From NCBI GenBank assembly GCA_963726765.1, contig CAVSDH010000014.1, forward strand, positions 1-64,000: a DNA stretch of 64,000 nucleotides, in the 5' to 3' direction. The notes beneath the pieces were generated by a model. It was not told the DNA's origin. It worked only from the letters and a program-made list of their open reading frames with translations, and ran no database searches. The DNA is from CAIWHR01 sp963726765. GTDB lineage: Bacteria; Pseudomonadota; Gammaproteobacteria; Burkholderiales; Casimicrobiaceae. This document shows, in pieces, positions 27,029-35,176 of this stretch. The stretch's first letter is position 1, and every line of letters begins with the position of its first letter. The position numbers and the translations under genes are program-made.

Positions 27029-27223
27029 ATGGCGGCGGACAGGAAGATCAAGGTGACGCTCGTCAAGAGCACCAACAGCTGCAAGCACGACCATCGCGCC
27101 ACGGTGCGCGGGCTCGGCCTCAAGTGGACGAACCACACGGTGCACGTCGTCGACACGCCGTCGACGCGCGGAATGATCAGCAAGGTCGGCTACCTCCTGA
27201 AGGTTGCCGAGCCTTCGGCCTGA
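27029..27223 (+). CDS. rpmD: 50S ribosomal protein L30
   Basis: L30 is a small 50S protein. The 64-residue product (E. coli 59) starts MAADRKIKVTLVKSTNSC and carries RATVRGLGLKWTNHTVHVVDT, the family core. Its ATG lies two bases after the rpsE stop (TGACCATG), and its end is 25 bases before rplO. Confidence 0.97.
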   Translation: MAADRKIKVTLVKSTNSCKHDHRATVRGLGLKWTNHTVHVVDTPSTRGMISKVGYLLKVAEPSA

Positions 27224-27248
27224 CGAGAGCGGTAACGGGAGAACGGAC

Positions 27249-27680
27249 ATGCGGTTGAACACGATCAAGCCCGCCGCCGGGGCCAAGAAGGCCCGGCGCC
27301 GCGTCGGCCGCGGCATCGGCTCCGGCCTCGGCAAGACGGCCGGGCGCGGCCACAAGGGCCAGAAGTCGCGCTCGGGCGGCTTCCACAAGGTCGGCTTCGA
27401 AGGCGGTCAGATGCCGCTGCAGCGCCGGCTGCCGAAGCGCGGCTTCGTCTCGGCCGCGCGTTTCGACGTCGCCGAGATCCGCCTGTCGGACCTCTCGAAG
27501 GTGCCGGTGGCGGACATCGACCTGCTCGCGCTGCGCGCGGCGGGGCTCGTTCCGGCGCGGGCGAAATCGGCCAAGGTGATCAAGGCCGGCGAGATTGCGA
27601 AGGCGGTGAAGCTCACGGGGATCGCCGCGACCAAGGGCGCCAAGGCGGCGATCGAAGCCGCGGGCGGCAGCGTCGCGTAA
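27249..27680 (+). CDS. rplO: 50S ribosomal protein L15
   Basis: L15 assembles late on 23S rRNA. It has 143 residues (E. coli 144). The start MRLNTIKPAAGAKKARRRVGRG and the Gly/Lys-rich GSGLGKTAGRGHKGQKSRSGG segment identify it. The last gene before secY, as in nearly all proteobacteria. Confidence 0.98.
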   Translation: MRLNTIKPAAGAKKARRRVGRGIGSGLGKTAGRGHKGQKSRSGGFHKVGFEGGQMPLQRRLPKRGFVSAARFDVAEIRLSDLSKVPVADIDLLALRAAGLVPARAKSAKVIKAGEIAKAVKLTGIAATKGAKAAIEAAGGSVA

Positions 27681-27708
27681 GCGGCGCCACAGATACGGGA
27701 CAGACGCG

Positions 27709-29031
27709 TTGGCCATCAACAATCCGGCCCTGAAGACAGGATCCAAGTACGCCGATCTCAAGCGGCGGCTCTGGTTCCTGCTGGGCGCGCTCGTCGTCTA
27801 CCGGATCGGGACCCACATCCCGGTGCCGGGCATCAACGCGACGGTGCTGGACGAGCTTTTCCGTTCGCAGCAGGGCGGCATTCTCGGCCTCTTCAACGTC
27901 TTCTCCGGCGGCGCGCTGCAGCGCTTCTCGATCCTGGCGCTCGGAATCATGCCGTACATCTCGGCGTCGATCATCATGCAGCTCTGCACGGTCGTCGTGC
28001 CGTCGCTCGAGGCGCTGAAGAAGGAAGGCGAGGCCGGCCGCCGCAAGATCACGCAGTACACGCGCTACGCGACGCTCGGGCTTGCGCTCTTCCAGGGGCT
28101 CGGCATCTCGATCGCGCTCGAAGCGCAGGCGAACCTCGTGCTGACGCCCGGCCTGCCGTTTCGCCTCATCACCGCGATCACGCTGGTCACCGGGACGATG
28201 TTCCTGATGTGGCTCGGCGAGCAGATCACCGAGCGCGGCCTCGGCAATGGGATCTCGCTGCTGATCTTCGCGGGAATCGCGGCCGGCCTGCCCAATGCGA
28301 TCGGCCTCACGCTGGAACAGGCGCGGACCGGCGCCTACTCGATTCCGCTGGTGCTGGGGATCGGGGCGCTCGTCGTCGTCGTCACGGCGTTCGTGGTGTT
28401 CGTCGAGCGCGCGCTGCGGAAGATCCTGGTCAACTATGCCAAGCGGCAGGTCGGCAACAAGGTCTACCAGGGCCAGAGCTCGCATCTGCCGCTGAAGCTC
28501 AACATGGCCGGCGTGATCCCGCCGATCTTCGCCTCGTCGATCATCCTGTTTCCGGCAACGCTCGCGTCGTGGTTCGGCCAGGGCGACCAGATGATCTGGC
28601 TGCGCGACCTTGCGGCGACGCTCGGACCCGGACAGCCGGTGCACGAAATCCTTTACGCCTCGGCGATCATCTTCTTCTGCTTCTTCTACACGGCGCTGCA
28701 GTACAACCCGAAGGAGACGGCGGAGAACCTGAAGAAGAGCGGCGCATTCATCCCCGGTTACCGGCCGGGCGAGCAGACCGCGAAGTACATCGAGAAGATC
28801 ACGCTGCGGCTGACGCTGATCGGCTCGCTTTACCTCGTGGTGGTGTGCTTCATCCCGAATTTCCTGATCGCCTGGAAAAACGTGCCGTTCTACTTCGGCG
28901 GGACCTCGCTGCTCATCATCGTGGTGGTGACGATGGATTTCATGACGCAGGTGCAGGCGTACCTGATGTCGCAGCAGTACGAGAGTCTGCTGAAGAAAGC
29001 GAATTTCAAGGGCGGATTGCCGACTCGTTGA
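27709..29031 (+). CDS. secY: protein translocase subunit SecY
   Basis: SecY is the channel subunit of the SecYEG translocon in the inner membrane. The 440 residues (E. coli 443) contain ten hydrophobic helices. The N-terminus LKRRLWFLLGALVVYRIGTHIPVPGI is typical, and the plug region follows near residues 50-75. The start codon is TTG at 27709 with a weak ribosome binding site; no better start is nearby. Its stop overlaps the infA ATG (TGATG). Confidence 0.97.
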   Translation: MAINNPALKTGSKYADLKRRLWFLLGALVVYRIGTHIPVPGINATVLDELFRSQQGGILGLFNVFSGGALQRFSILALGIMPYISASIIMQLCTVVVPSLEALKKEGEAGRRKITQYTRYATLGLALFQGLGISIALEAQANLVLTPGLPFRLITAITLVTGTMFLMWLGEQITERGLGNGISLLIFAGIAAGLPNAIGLTLEQARTGAYSIPLVLGIGALVVVVTAFVVFVERALRKILVNYAKRQVGNKVYQGQSSHLPLKLNMAGVIPPIFASSIILFPATLASWFGQGDQMIWLRDLAATLGPGQPVHEILYASAIIFFCFFYTALQYNPKETAENLKKSGAFIPGYRPGEQTAKYIEKITLRLTLIGSLYLVVVCFIPNFLIAWKNVPFYFGGTSLLIIVVVTMDFMTQVQAYLMSQQYESLLKKANFKGGLPTR

Positions 29032-29249
29032 TGGCAAAGGAAGACACGATACAGATGCAGGGGGAGATCCTGGAAATGTTGCCGAACGCGACGTTCCGGG
29101 TAAAGCTGGAGAACGGCCACGTGGTGCTGGGCCATATCTCCGGCAAGATGAGGATGCATTACATCAAGATATTGCCGGGCGACAAGGTGACGGTGGATCT
29201 CACGCCGTACGACCTCACCCGGGCGCGGATCATCTTCCGCGCGAAATGA
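29031..29249 (+). CDS. infA: translation initiation factor IF-1
   Basis: IF-1 occupies the ribosomal A site during initiation. It has exactly 72 residues. It starts MAKEDTIQMQGEILEMLPNA and has the S1/OB-fold segment HVVLGHISGKMRMHYIKILPGDKV. The ATG at 29031 shares its A with the secY TGA. The position between secY and rpmJ is common in beta-proteobacteria. Confidence 0.97.
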   Translation: MAKEDTIQMQGEILEMLPNATFRVKLENGHVVLGHISGKMRMHYIKILPGDKVTVDLTPYDLTRARIIFRAK

Positions 29250-29267
29250 TGGCAAAGGAATTGAGCG

Positions 29268-29381
29268 ATGAAAGTTTTGGCTTCGGTGAAAAAGATCTGC
29301 CGCAACTGCAAGATCATCAGGCGCAACGGCGTCGTGCGCGTCATCTGCACGGACCCTCGCCACAAGCAGCGGCAAGGCTAA
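29268..29381 (+). CDS. rpmJ: 50S ribosomal protein L36 (zinc-binding form)
   Basis: This 37-residue gene is easily missed because of its size. MKVLASVKKICRNCKIIRR starts the protein, and CRNC ... CTDPRH supply the Cys3-His zinc ligands of the C+ form of L36. It ends KQRQG. It lies between infA and rpsM as expected. Confidence 0.96.
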   Translation: MKVLASVKKICRNCKIIRRNGVVRVICTDPRHKQRQG

Positions 29382-29408
29382 CGGACTCGATCTCGACAGG
29401 TACCTGAC

Positions 29409-29801
29409 ATGGCTCGTATCGCAGGCGTCAACATTCCGAACCACCAGCACGCGGAGATCGCGCTGACGGCGATCTACGGCATCGGCCGCCCGCGCGCCCA
29501 GGCGATCTGCGCCGCCGCCGGCATCAAGGGCTCGGCGAAGATCAAGGACCTCTCCGACGCCGACATGGACAAGCTGCGCGAGCAGGTGCAGAAGTTCACG
29601 GTCGAGGGCGATCTGCGCCGCGAGGTGACGATGAGCATCAAGCGGCTGATGGACCTCGGCTGCTACCGCGGCGTCCGCCATCGGCGCGGGCTTCCCGTCC
29701 GCGGCCAGCGCACGCGCACCAACGCACGCACCCGCAAGGGTCCGAAGAAGTCGCGGTCGGGCATGAGCAGCAAGCCGGCGGTCAAGCCGGCCGGCAAGTA
29801 A
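29409..29801 (+). CDS. rpsM: 30S ribosomal protein S13
   Basis: S13 contacts P-site tRNA and bridges to the 50S subunit. It starts MARIAGVNIPNHQHAEIALT and has GCYRGVRHRRGLPVRGQRTRTNARTRKGP near residues 92-120. The 130 residues exceed E. coli (118) because of a lysine/proline-rich tail after the conserved basic region. It opens the alpha gene set. Confidence 0.98.
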   Translation: MARIAGVNIPNHQHAEIALTAIYGIGRPRAQAICAAAGIKGSAKIKDLSDADMDKLREQVQKFTVEGDLRREVTMSIKRLMDLGCYRGVRHRRGLPVRGQRTRTNARTRKGPKKSRSGMSSKPAVKPAGK

Positions 29802-29820
29802 CGGTCGAGGACGATAACGC

Positions 29821-30228
29821 ATGGCACAGCAACCCACCCAGAAGGCCGGCGCCGCGCGCGCGCGGAAGAAGGTCAAGAAGAATGTCGCGGAGGGCATCGC
29901 GCACATCCACGCGTCCTTCAACAACACGATCATCACGATCACGGATCGCCAGGGCAACGCGCTGTCGTGGGCGACGTCCGGTGGCGCCGGGTTCAAGGGC
30001 TCGCGCAAGTCGACGCCGTTCGCGGCGCAGGTCGCGGCCGAGCGCGCCGGCCGCGTCGCCGTGGAGTGCGGCGTGAAGAATCTCGAAGTGCGGATCAAGG
30101 GTCCCGGCCCGGGTCGCGAATCCGCCGTGCGCGCGCTGAACGCGCTCGGCATCAAGATCAGCAGCATCTCGGACGTGACGCCGATTCCGCACAACGGCTG
30201 CCGTCCCCCGAAGCGCCGTCGAATTTAA
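29821..30228 (+). CDS. rpsK: 30S ribosomal protein S11
   Basis: S11 lies on the platform near the mRNA exit. It has 135 residues (E. coli 129). HIHASFNNTIITITDRQGN and the C-terminal ISDVTPIPHNGCRPPKRRRI are the family signatures. It lies 19 bases after rpsM. A perfect 12-bp hairpin follows before rpsD. Confidence 0.98.
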   Translation: MAQQPTQKAGAARARKKVKKNVAEGIAHIHASFNNTIITITDRQGNALSWATSGGAGFKGSRKSTPFAAQVAAERAGRVAVECGVKNLEVRIKGPGPGRESAVRALNALGIKISSISDVTPIPHNGCRPPKRRRI

Positions 30229-30236
30229 TTGGACCT

Positions 30237-30267
30237 GCGGTCGAAACGAGAAGCACGTTTCGACCGC
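30237..30267 (+). promoter_or_regulatory. perfect 12-bp stem-loop between rpsK and rpsD
   Basis: GCGGTCGAAACG (30237-30248), a seven-base loop and CGTTTCGACCGC (30256-30267) form a perfect hairpin with no T-run. It ends 26 bases before the rpsD ATG. S4, the rpsD product, represses the alpha operon in E. coli, so an autoregulatory or processing role is possible; this is inferred from position. Confidence 0.55.
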
Positions 30268-30293
30268 AAACATGGAACTCTCTTAGGACAGCA

Positions 30294-30917
30294 ATGGCTC
30301 GATACACCGGACCCAAATGCAAGCTGGCGCGACGGGAAGGCACCGACCTTTTCCTGAAAAGCGCGCGTCGTTCACTCGACTCCAAGTGCAAGCTGGAAAC
30401 CAAGCCCGGGCAGCACGGCGTGAAATCCGGCATGCGCCAGTCCGACTTCGGCAACCAGCTGCGCGAGAAGCAGAAGCTCCGCCGGACCTACGGCATCCTC
30501 GAGCGGCAGTTCCGCCGGTACTTCCAGGCGGCCGCCAGAGGCAAGGGGTCGACCGGCACCAACCTGCTGCAGCTTCTCGAGTCGCGTCTCGACAACGTCG
30601 TCTACCGGATGGGGCTGGGCTCCACGCGCGCCGAGGCGCGGCAACTCGTCGGGCACTGCTCGATCATGGTCAACGGCAAGGTGGTCAACATTCCGTCGGC
30701 GCTGGTCAAGGCGGGCGATGTCGTCGCCGCGACCGAGAAGGCCAAGGGCCAGCTGCGGATCCAGGATTCGCTGCAGCTCGCCGAGAAGGTCGGTTTCCCC
30801 TCGTGGGTCGACGTCGACGTGAAAAAGACGTCCGGCACGTTCAAGGGCGCTCCCGACCGATCGGAATTCGGTCAGGACATCAACGAAAGCCTGGTCGTCG
30901 AGCTTTATTCGAAGTAA
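30294..30917 (+). CDS. rpsD: 30S ribosomal protein S4
   Basis: S4 starts 16S rRNA assembly and helps decoding fidelity. The ATG at 30294 gives 207 residues (E. coli 206). MARYTGPKCKLARREGTDLFL starts the protein, and the S4 domain around LESRLDNVVYRMGLGSTRAEARQLV lies at about residues 94-118. An AGGA box precedes the start. Confidence 0.98.
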   Translation: MARYTGPKCKLARREGTDLFLKSARRSLDSKCKLETKPGQHGVKSGMRQSDFGNQLREKQKLRRTYGILERQFRRYFQAAARGKGSTGTNLLQLLESRLDNVVYRMGLGSTRAEARQLVGHCSIMVNGKVVNIPSALVKAGDVVAATEKAKGQLRIQDSLQLAEKVGFPSWVDVDVKKTSGTFKGAPDRSEFGQDINESLVVELYSK

Positions 30918-31002
30918 AGGGATGGATCCGACGGCCGCAGGCTATCGCCGCGGTCGTCGTCGGTTCGTGCAGGGTCACTTCTTTCCCGCCTAAAGGTTCC
31001 GC

Positions 31003-31980
31003 ATGCAGAGCAATGTCCTTTTGAAACCCCGCATCATCGACGTGCAGTCGACGTCGCCGTTCCACGCCAAGGTGGTGATGGAGCCGTTCGAGCGCGGCTA
31101 CGGCCACACGCTCGGCAACGCTCTTCGCCGCGTGCTGCTGTCGTCGATGCCCGGCTACGCGCCGACCGAAGTGCGCATCACCGGCGTGCTGCACGAGTAC
31201 TCGGCCCTCGACGGCGTGCAGGAGGACGTCGTCGACATCCTGCTGAACTTGAAGGGGGTCGTGCTGAAGCTCCACAATCGCGACCACGTGCTCCTCAAGC
31301 TGTCGAAGACGGGCGAAGGTCCGGTCACGGCGGCCGACATCGAGGGAAACCACGACGTCGAGATCATCAATCCCGACCACCTGATCGCGCACCTGACCGC
31401 AGGCGGAAAGGTCGAGATGGAGATCAAGGTCGAGAAGGGCCGCGGCTACCAGCCCGCGACCACGCGCGTGAAGCCGGAGGGCGGGCGCACCATCGGCAGC
31501 ATCCTGCTCGACGCGTCGTTCTCGCCGGTCCGCCGCGTCAGCTACGCCGTCGAGAGCGCGCGCGTCGAGCAGCGCACCGACCTCGACAAGCTCGTTCTCG
31601 ACATCGAGACCAACGGCGTCGTCGAGCCGGAGCAGGCCGTTCGTTATGCCGCGTCGGTGCTGGTCGAGCAGCTGTCGGTGTTCGCCGACCTGCAGGGCAC
31701 GGAAGTGGCCGCGGCCGAGCGCAGCTCGCCGCAGGTCGACCCGATCCTGTTGCGGCCGGTGGACGACCTCGAGCTCACGGTCCGCTCGGCGAACTGCCTC
31801 AAGGCGGAAAACATCTACTACATCGGCGACCTGATTCAGCGCACCGAGACCGAGCTCCTCAAGACGCCGAACCTCGGTCGCAAGTCGTTGAACGAGATCA
31901 AGGAAGTGCTGGCATCGCGCGGACTCTCGCTGGGCATGAAGCTCGAGAACTGGCCGCCGGCCGGGCTCGACCGCCCGTAA
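31003..31980 (+). CDS. rpoA: DNA-directed RNA polymerase alpha subunit
   Basis: RpoA dimerises to nucleate the polymerase, and its C-terminal domain binds UP elements and activators. The 325 residues compare with 329 in E. coli. The N-terminal domain has GYGHTLGNALRRVLLSSMPG (about residues 30-49). The linker lies near residue 240, and the C-terminal domain ends with ANCLKAENIYYIGDLIQRTE and LLKTPNLGRKSLNEIKEVLA, the helix-hairpin-helix part. Confidence 0.98.
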   Translation: MQSNVLLKPRIIDVQSTSPFHAKVVMEPFERGYGHTLGNALRRVLLSSMPGYAPTEVRITGVLHEYSALDGVQEDVVDILLNLKGVVLKLHNRDHVLLKLSKTGEGPVTAADIEGNHDVEIINPDHLIAHLTAGGKVEMEIKVEKGRGYQPATTRVKPEGGRTIGSILLDASFSPVRRVSYAVESARVEQRTDLDKLVLDIETNGVVEPEQAVRYAASVLVEQLSVFADLQGTEVAAAERSSPQVDPILLRPVDDLELTVRSANCLKAENIYYIGDLIQRTETELLKTPNLGRKSLNEIKEVLASRGLSLGMKLENWPPAGLDRP

Positions 31981-32011
31981 CGCCAGCGCGCCGACACGAA
32001 GGAATCACACC

Positions 32012-32410
32012 ATGCGTCACCGTCACGGCCTCCGGAAACTCAATCGCACGAGCAGCCATCGGCTCGCGATGCTGCGCAACATGACGAACTCGCTCCTTAC
32101 GCACGAGGTCATCAAGACCACGCTGCCGAAGGCCAAGGAGCTGCGTCGCGTCGCGGAGCCCATGATCACGCTCGCCAAGACGCCGACCGTGGCCAATCGC
32201 CGGCTCGCGTTCGACCGCCTGCGCGACCGCGATGTCGTCGTGAAGCTCTTCGACGAGCTCGGACCGCGTTACAAGGCGCGGCCTGGCGGCTATCTGCGCA
32301 TCCTCAAGTTCGGCTTCCGCGTCGGGGACAAGGCTCCGATGGCGCTGGTGGAGCTGGTCGATCGCCCGCAGCCCGCGGAGTCCGCCGAGGGCGCGAAGAA
32401 CGCGGCCTGA
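32012..32410 (+). CDS. rplQ: 50S ribosomal protein L17
   Basis: L17 is the last gene of the alpha set. It has 132 residues (E. coli 127). MRHRHGLRKLNRTSSHRLAMLRNM is a typical start, and PRYKARPGGYLRILKFGFRVGDKAPMALVELV closes the core. A strong hairpin terminator begins 49 bases after its stop. Confidence 0.98.
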   Translation: MRHRHGLRKLNRTSSHRLAMLRNMTNSLLTHEVIKTTLPKAKELRRVAEPMITLAKTPTVANRRLAFDRLRDRDVVVKLFDELGPRYKARPGGYLRILKFGFRVGDKAPMALVELVDRPQPAESAEGAKNAA

Positions 32411-32459
32411 CCGAGGCGTCCGATAGGTGCCGCCACGCCGCGCGCCGTGACCTGAATCC

Positions 32460-32493
32460 GAAGGCCGGGCACATCGCCCGGCCTTCGCCATTT
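32460..32493 (+). terminator. terminator after rplQ
   Basis: GAAGGCCGGGC (32460-32470), an ACATC loop and GCCCGGCCTTC (32476-32486) form a perfect 11-bp stem followed by GCCATTT. The T-run is short, but the position at the end of the alpha gene set supports a terminator. Confidence 0.8.
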
Positions 32494-32543
32494 CCGGGGA
32501 AACTACCCTCACGGGCCCGGGTGGCGTAGCATCACCGTCGCCC

Positions 32544-33554
32544 ATGGCCGAGTCCATCCTCGTTACCGGCGGCGCTGGCTACGTCGGATCGCACGTCGTC
32601 GTCGAGCTCGCGAAGGCTGGGTACACTCCGGTCATCCTCGACAGCTTCGCCACGAGTGCCCGTGCCGTTCTGCCGCGTCTCGCGACGCTCGCAGGCGCGG
32701 ACCTGGCGTGCATCGAGGCGGACGTCCGCGACGCCGACGCACTGCGCGGCGCTTTCCACGAACACCCGATCGCCGGCGTGATCCACTGCGCCGGGCTGGA
32801 CTCGGTGGAGGAGGCGGAGACCCGACCCCTCACGTACTACGGCGTCAACGTCGGCGGCTCGTTCGCGCTTGCGGAGGTGATGGGCGAGGCCGGCGTCGCA
32901 ACGCTCGTGTACAGCTCTTCGGCGACCGTCTATGGGGAGCCGGAGAACCTTCCGGTCACCGAGGACGCGCCGCTCGCGCCGTTGGGCGTCTACGGGCGCA
33001 CCAAGTGCGTCGTCGAGAATTTCCTGCGCGACCTCGCGCGCGCAAATCCCAACTGGCGGATTGCCGTGCTTCGCTATTTCACGGCCGCCGGCGCGCATCC
33101 GTCCGGACTGATCGGCGAGGCGCCCGAGGGCCGGCCGAGCAATCTGGTGCCGCTGCTGTGCCGGATCGCGGCCGGCGAGTACTCCGATCTCGCCATCTAC
33201 GGAACGGACTGGCCGACGCCGGACGGAACCAGCCTGCGCGACTACCTGCATGTGCAGGATCTCGCGGCGGGTTACGTTGCGACGCTGCGGTACCTCTCGG
33301 ACAACGCCGGCGCGGTGGCGCTCAATCTCGGGCAGGGACGCGGGCGGTCGGTGCTCGACGTCGTCACGGCGTTCGAGCGCGCCTGTGGCCGCCGCATCGC
33401 GCGGTCGCTCGCGCCGCGCCGCCCTGGCGACATCGCCGCCTGTTATGCCGATTGCGCGCGCGCGGCGGAGCTCGTCGGGTGGCGCGCCACGCGCGGTCTC
33501 GACGCGATCTGCGCCGACGCCTGGCGCTGGCAGCAGAACGGCGGCCGTTACTGA
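32544..33554 (+). CDS. galE: UDP-glucose 4-epimerase family protein
   Basis: This extended short-chain dehydrogenase would interconvert UDP-glucose and UDP-galactose using bound NAD. The 336-residue protein has the nucleotide motif GGAGYVGSH (residues 9-17), the SSSATVYG serine near residue 130, the catalytic YGRTK (YxxxK, near residue 154) and the GalE-type RYFTAAGAHPSGLIGE. GalE usually reads RYFN; the T here is a mild variation. It starts 51 bases after the rplQ terminator and ends six bases before the convergent ABC ATPase. Related sugar epimerases cannot be excluded. Confidence 0.85.
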   Translation: MAESILVTGGAGYVGSHVVVELAKAGYTPVILDSFATSARAVLPRLATLAGADLACIEADVRDADALRGAFHEHPIAGVIHCAGLDSVEEAETRPLTYYGVNVGGSFALAEVMGEAGVATLVYSSSATVYGEPENLPVTEDAPLAPLGVYGRTKCVVENFLRDLARANPNWRIAVLRYFTAAGAHPSGLIGEAPEGRPSNLVPLLCRIAAGEYSDLAIYGTDWPTPDGTSLRDYLHVQDLAAGYVATLRYLSDNAGAVALNLGQGRGRSVLDVVTAFERACGRRIARSLAPRRPGDIAACYADCARAAELVGWRATRGLDAICADAWRWQQNGGRY

Positions 33555-33560
33555 CCGGCG

Positions 33561-34343
33561 CTAAAGCGTCGCGGCAGCGAGTGCCTCGCTTCGGATCTCC
33601 TCGGTGAGCCGCGCTTTCAATGCCGAGAATTCGGGCGTCGTCTTCACCGTGTAATGTCGTGGATGCGGCAGATCGACCGCGATATCGGCCTTGATCCGCC
33701 CGGGTCTCGCGGACATCACCACGACCCGACCCGCGACGAAAATCGCCTCCTCGATGTCGTGCGTGACGAAGAGCACCGTCTTTCTCTCCGCCTCCCAGAT
33801 CCCGAGCAGCAATTCCTGCATCAGCGCACGCGTCTGGTTGTCGAGCGCGCCGAATGGCTCGTCGAGCAGCAGGATCTTGGGGTCGTTCGCGAGGGCGCGC
33901 GCGATCGCCGTTCGCTGCTGCATGCCGCCCGAAAGCATCTTCGGATAGTGGTGCGCGAAACCCGCGAGCCCCGTGCGTTCGAGATAATGCACGGCGATTT
34001 CGTCCTGCTGCGCCTCCGGCATCTCCTTTTCGCGCAATCCGAAGCAGATGTTCTCCCGCACGGTGAGCCACGGAAACAGCGTATAGCTCTGGAACACCAT
34101 CCCGCGGTCCGCGCCGGGACCTTCGACCGGAGCGCCGTCGAGGAGCACGCGGCCCGTCGTCGGCGCGTCGAGACCGGCAACAATCCGCAGCAGCGTGGAT
34201 TTCCCGCATCCGGACGGGCCGAGAATCGTGATGAAGTCGTTGTCGGCGACGGACAGCGAAACGGGTTGCAGCGCGACCGTCGGCGCGCCACCGCGCACTC
34301 CCGGGAAGGTGCGGCCGACGCCGTCGACGACGAGTTTGCTCAT
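33561..34343 (-). CDS. NitT/TauT-type ABC transporter ATPase
   Basis: This 260-residue ATPase powers a nitrate/sulfonate/taurine-class importer. Walker A is GPSGCGKS (about residues 44-51), the signature is LSGGMQQR, Walker B is ILLLDEPFGALD and the switch histidine is in FVTHDIEEA. It follows its permease after 13 bases and is last in a ten-gene minus-strand run. The substrate is not predictable from the ATPase. Confidence 0.92.
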   Translation of the reverse strand: MSKLVVDGVGRTFPGVRGGAPTVALQPVSLSVADNDFITILGPSGCGKSTLLRIVAGLDAPTTGRVLLDGAPVEGPGADRGMVFQSYTLFPWLTVRENICFGLREKEMPEAQQDEIAVHYLERTGLAGFAHHYPKMLSGGMQQRTAIARALANDPKILLLDEPFGALDNQTRALMQELLLGIWEAERKTVLFVTHDIEEAIFVAGRVVVMSARPGRIKADIAVDLPHPRHYTVKTTPEFSALKARLTEEIRSEALAAATL

Positions 34344-34356
34344 CGCACTTGTGGAA

Positions 34357-35130
34357 TCAGGCCAGCGACCAGGGGAACAGCCGCTGGTTCGCCCACTTGA
34401 ATGCGAAATCGGAGATGAGACCGATCACGCCGATCACGATGATTCCGAAGATGATCTGGCCCGTGTTGAGCAGCGCCTGGCTGTCGGTGATCATGTGGCC
34501 GATGCCGGACGAAGCGCCGATCAATTCGGCGACGATCACGTAGGTCCACGCCCAGCCAAGGACGAGGCGCAGCGTCTCCGCGATCGCGGGTGCGGACGAC
34601 GGGAGCAGCACGCGGCGCACGACCCCGCGTGCGCCCGCGCCAAGAGTGTACGCGGCCTCGACCAGGTCGCGGCGCGTCGCGCCGACCGTCACCGCCACCA
34701 TCAGCACGATCTGGAAGAACGAGCCGATGAAGATGACGAGCAACTTCTGCAGTTCTCCGATTCCCGCCCAGAGGATGAGCAGCGGAATGAACGCGGACGC
34801 AGGAAGGTAGCGCGCAAACGAGACGAACGGCTCGAAGAACGCCTCGATCGGCTTGTAGGCTCCCATGGCGAGGCCGAGGGGAACCGCGACGATCGCGGCC
34901 AGCACGAAGCCGCCGAGCACTCGCCAGATCGTGATGCCGACGTCCCAGGCGAAGCCGTAGCGAGCGAAGAGATTCCATCCCTCGCGCAGCATCGTGATCG
35001 GATCGGCGAGAAAGGTCTTCGGCACGAGTCCGCCGAAGGTCACGGCCCCCCAGGCGAAAACGAACACCGCGAAGAAGCCGATGCCGAGCGCGATGCGGCG
35101 GCGCCGTGCAATCGGCTTCAGCGGCGTCAT
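34357..35130 (-). CDS. NitT/TauT-type ABC transporter permease
   Basis: The 257-residue inner-membrane protein has about six hydrophobic helices, beginning with IALGIGFFAVFVFAWGAVTF. The cytoplasmic EAA-type loop that contacts the ATPase reads VEAAYTLGAGARGVVRRVLLPSSAP near residues 160-185. It lies between its binding protein and its ATPase, as in ssu, tau and urea-carboxylase-associated importers. Confidence 0.9.
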   Translation of the reverse strand: MTPLKPIARRRRIALGIGFFAVFVFAWGAVTFGGLVPKTFLADPITMLREGWNLFARYGFAWDVGITIWRVLGGFVLAAIVAVPLGLAMGAYKPIEAFFEPFVSFARYLPASAFIPLLILWAGIGELQKLLVIFIGSFFQIVLMVAVTVGATRRDLVEAAYTLGAGARGVVRRVLLPSSAPAIAETLRLVLGWAWTYVIVAELIGASSGIGHMITDSQALLNTGQIIFGIIVIGVIGLISDFAFKWANQRLFPWSLA

Positions 35131-35176
35131 GCGTTCCGGCGCGCAGCGGCGAACGCGGCGTGCGCGCCCGGATTCG

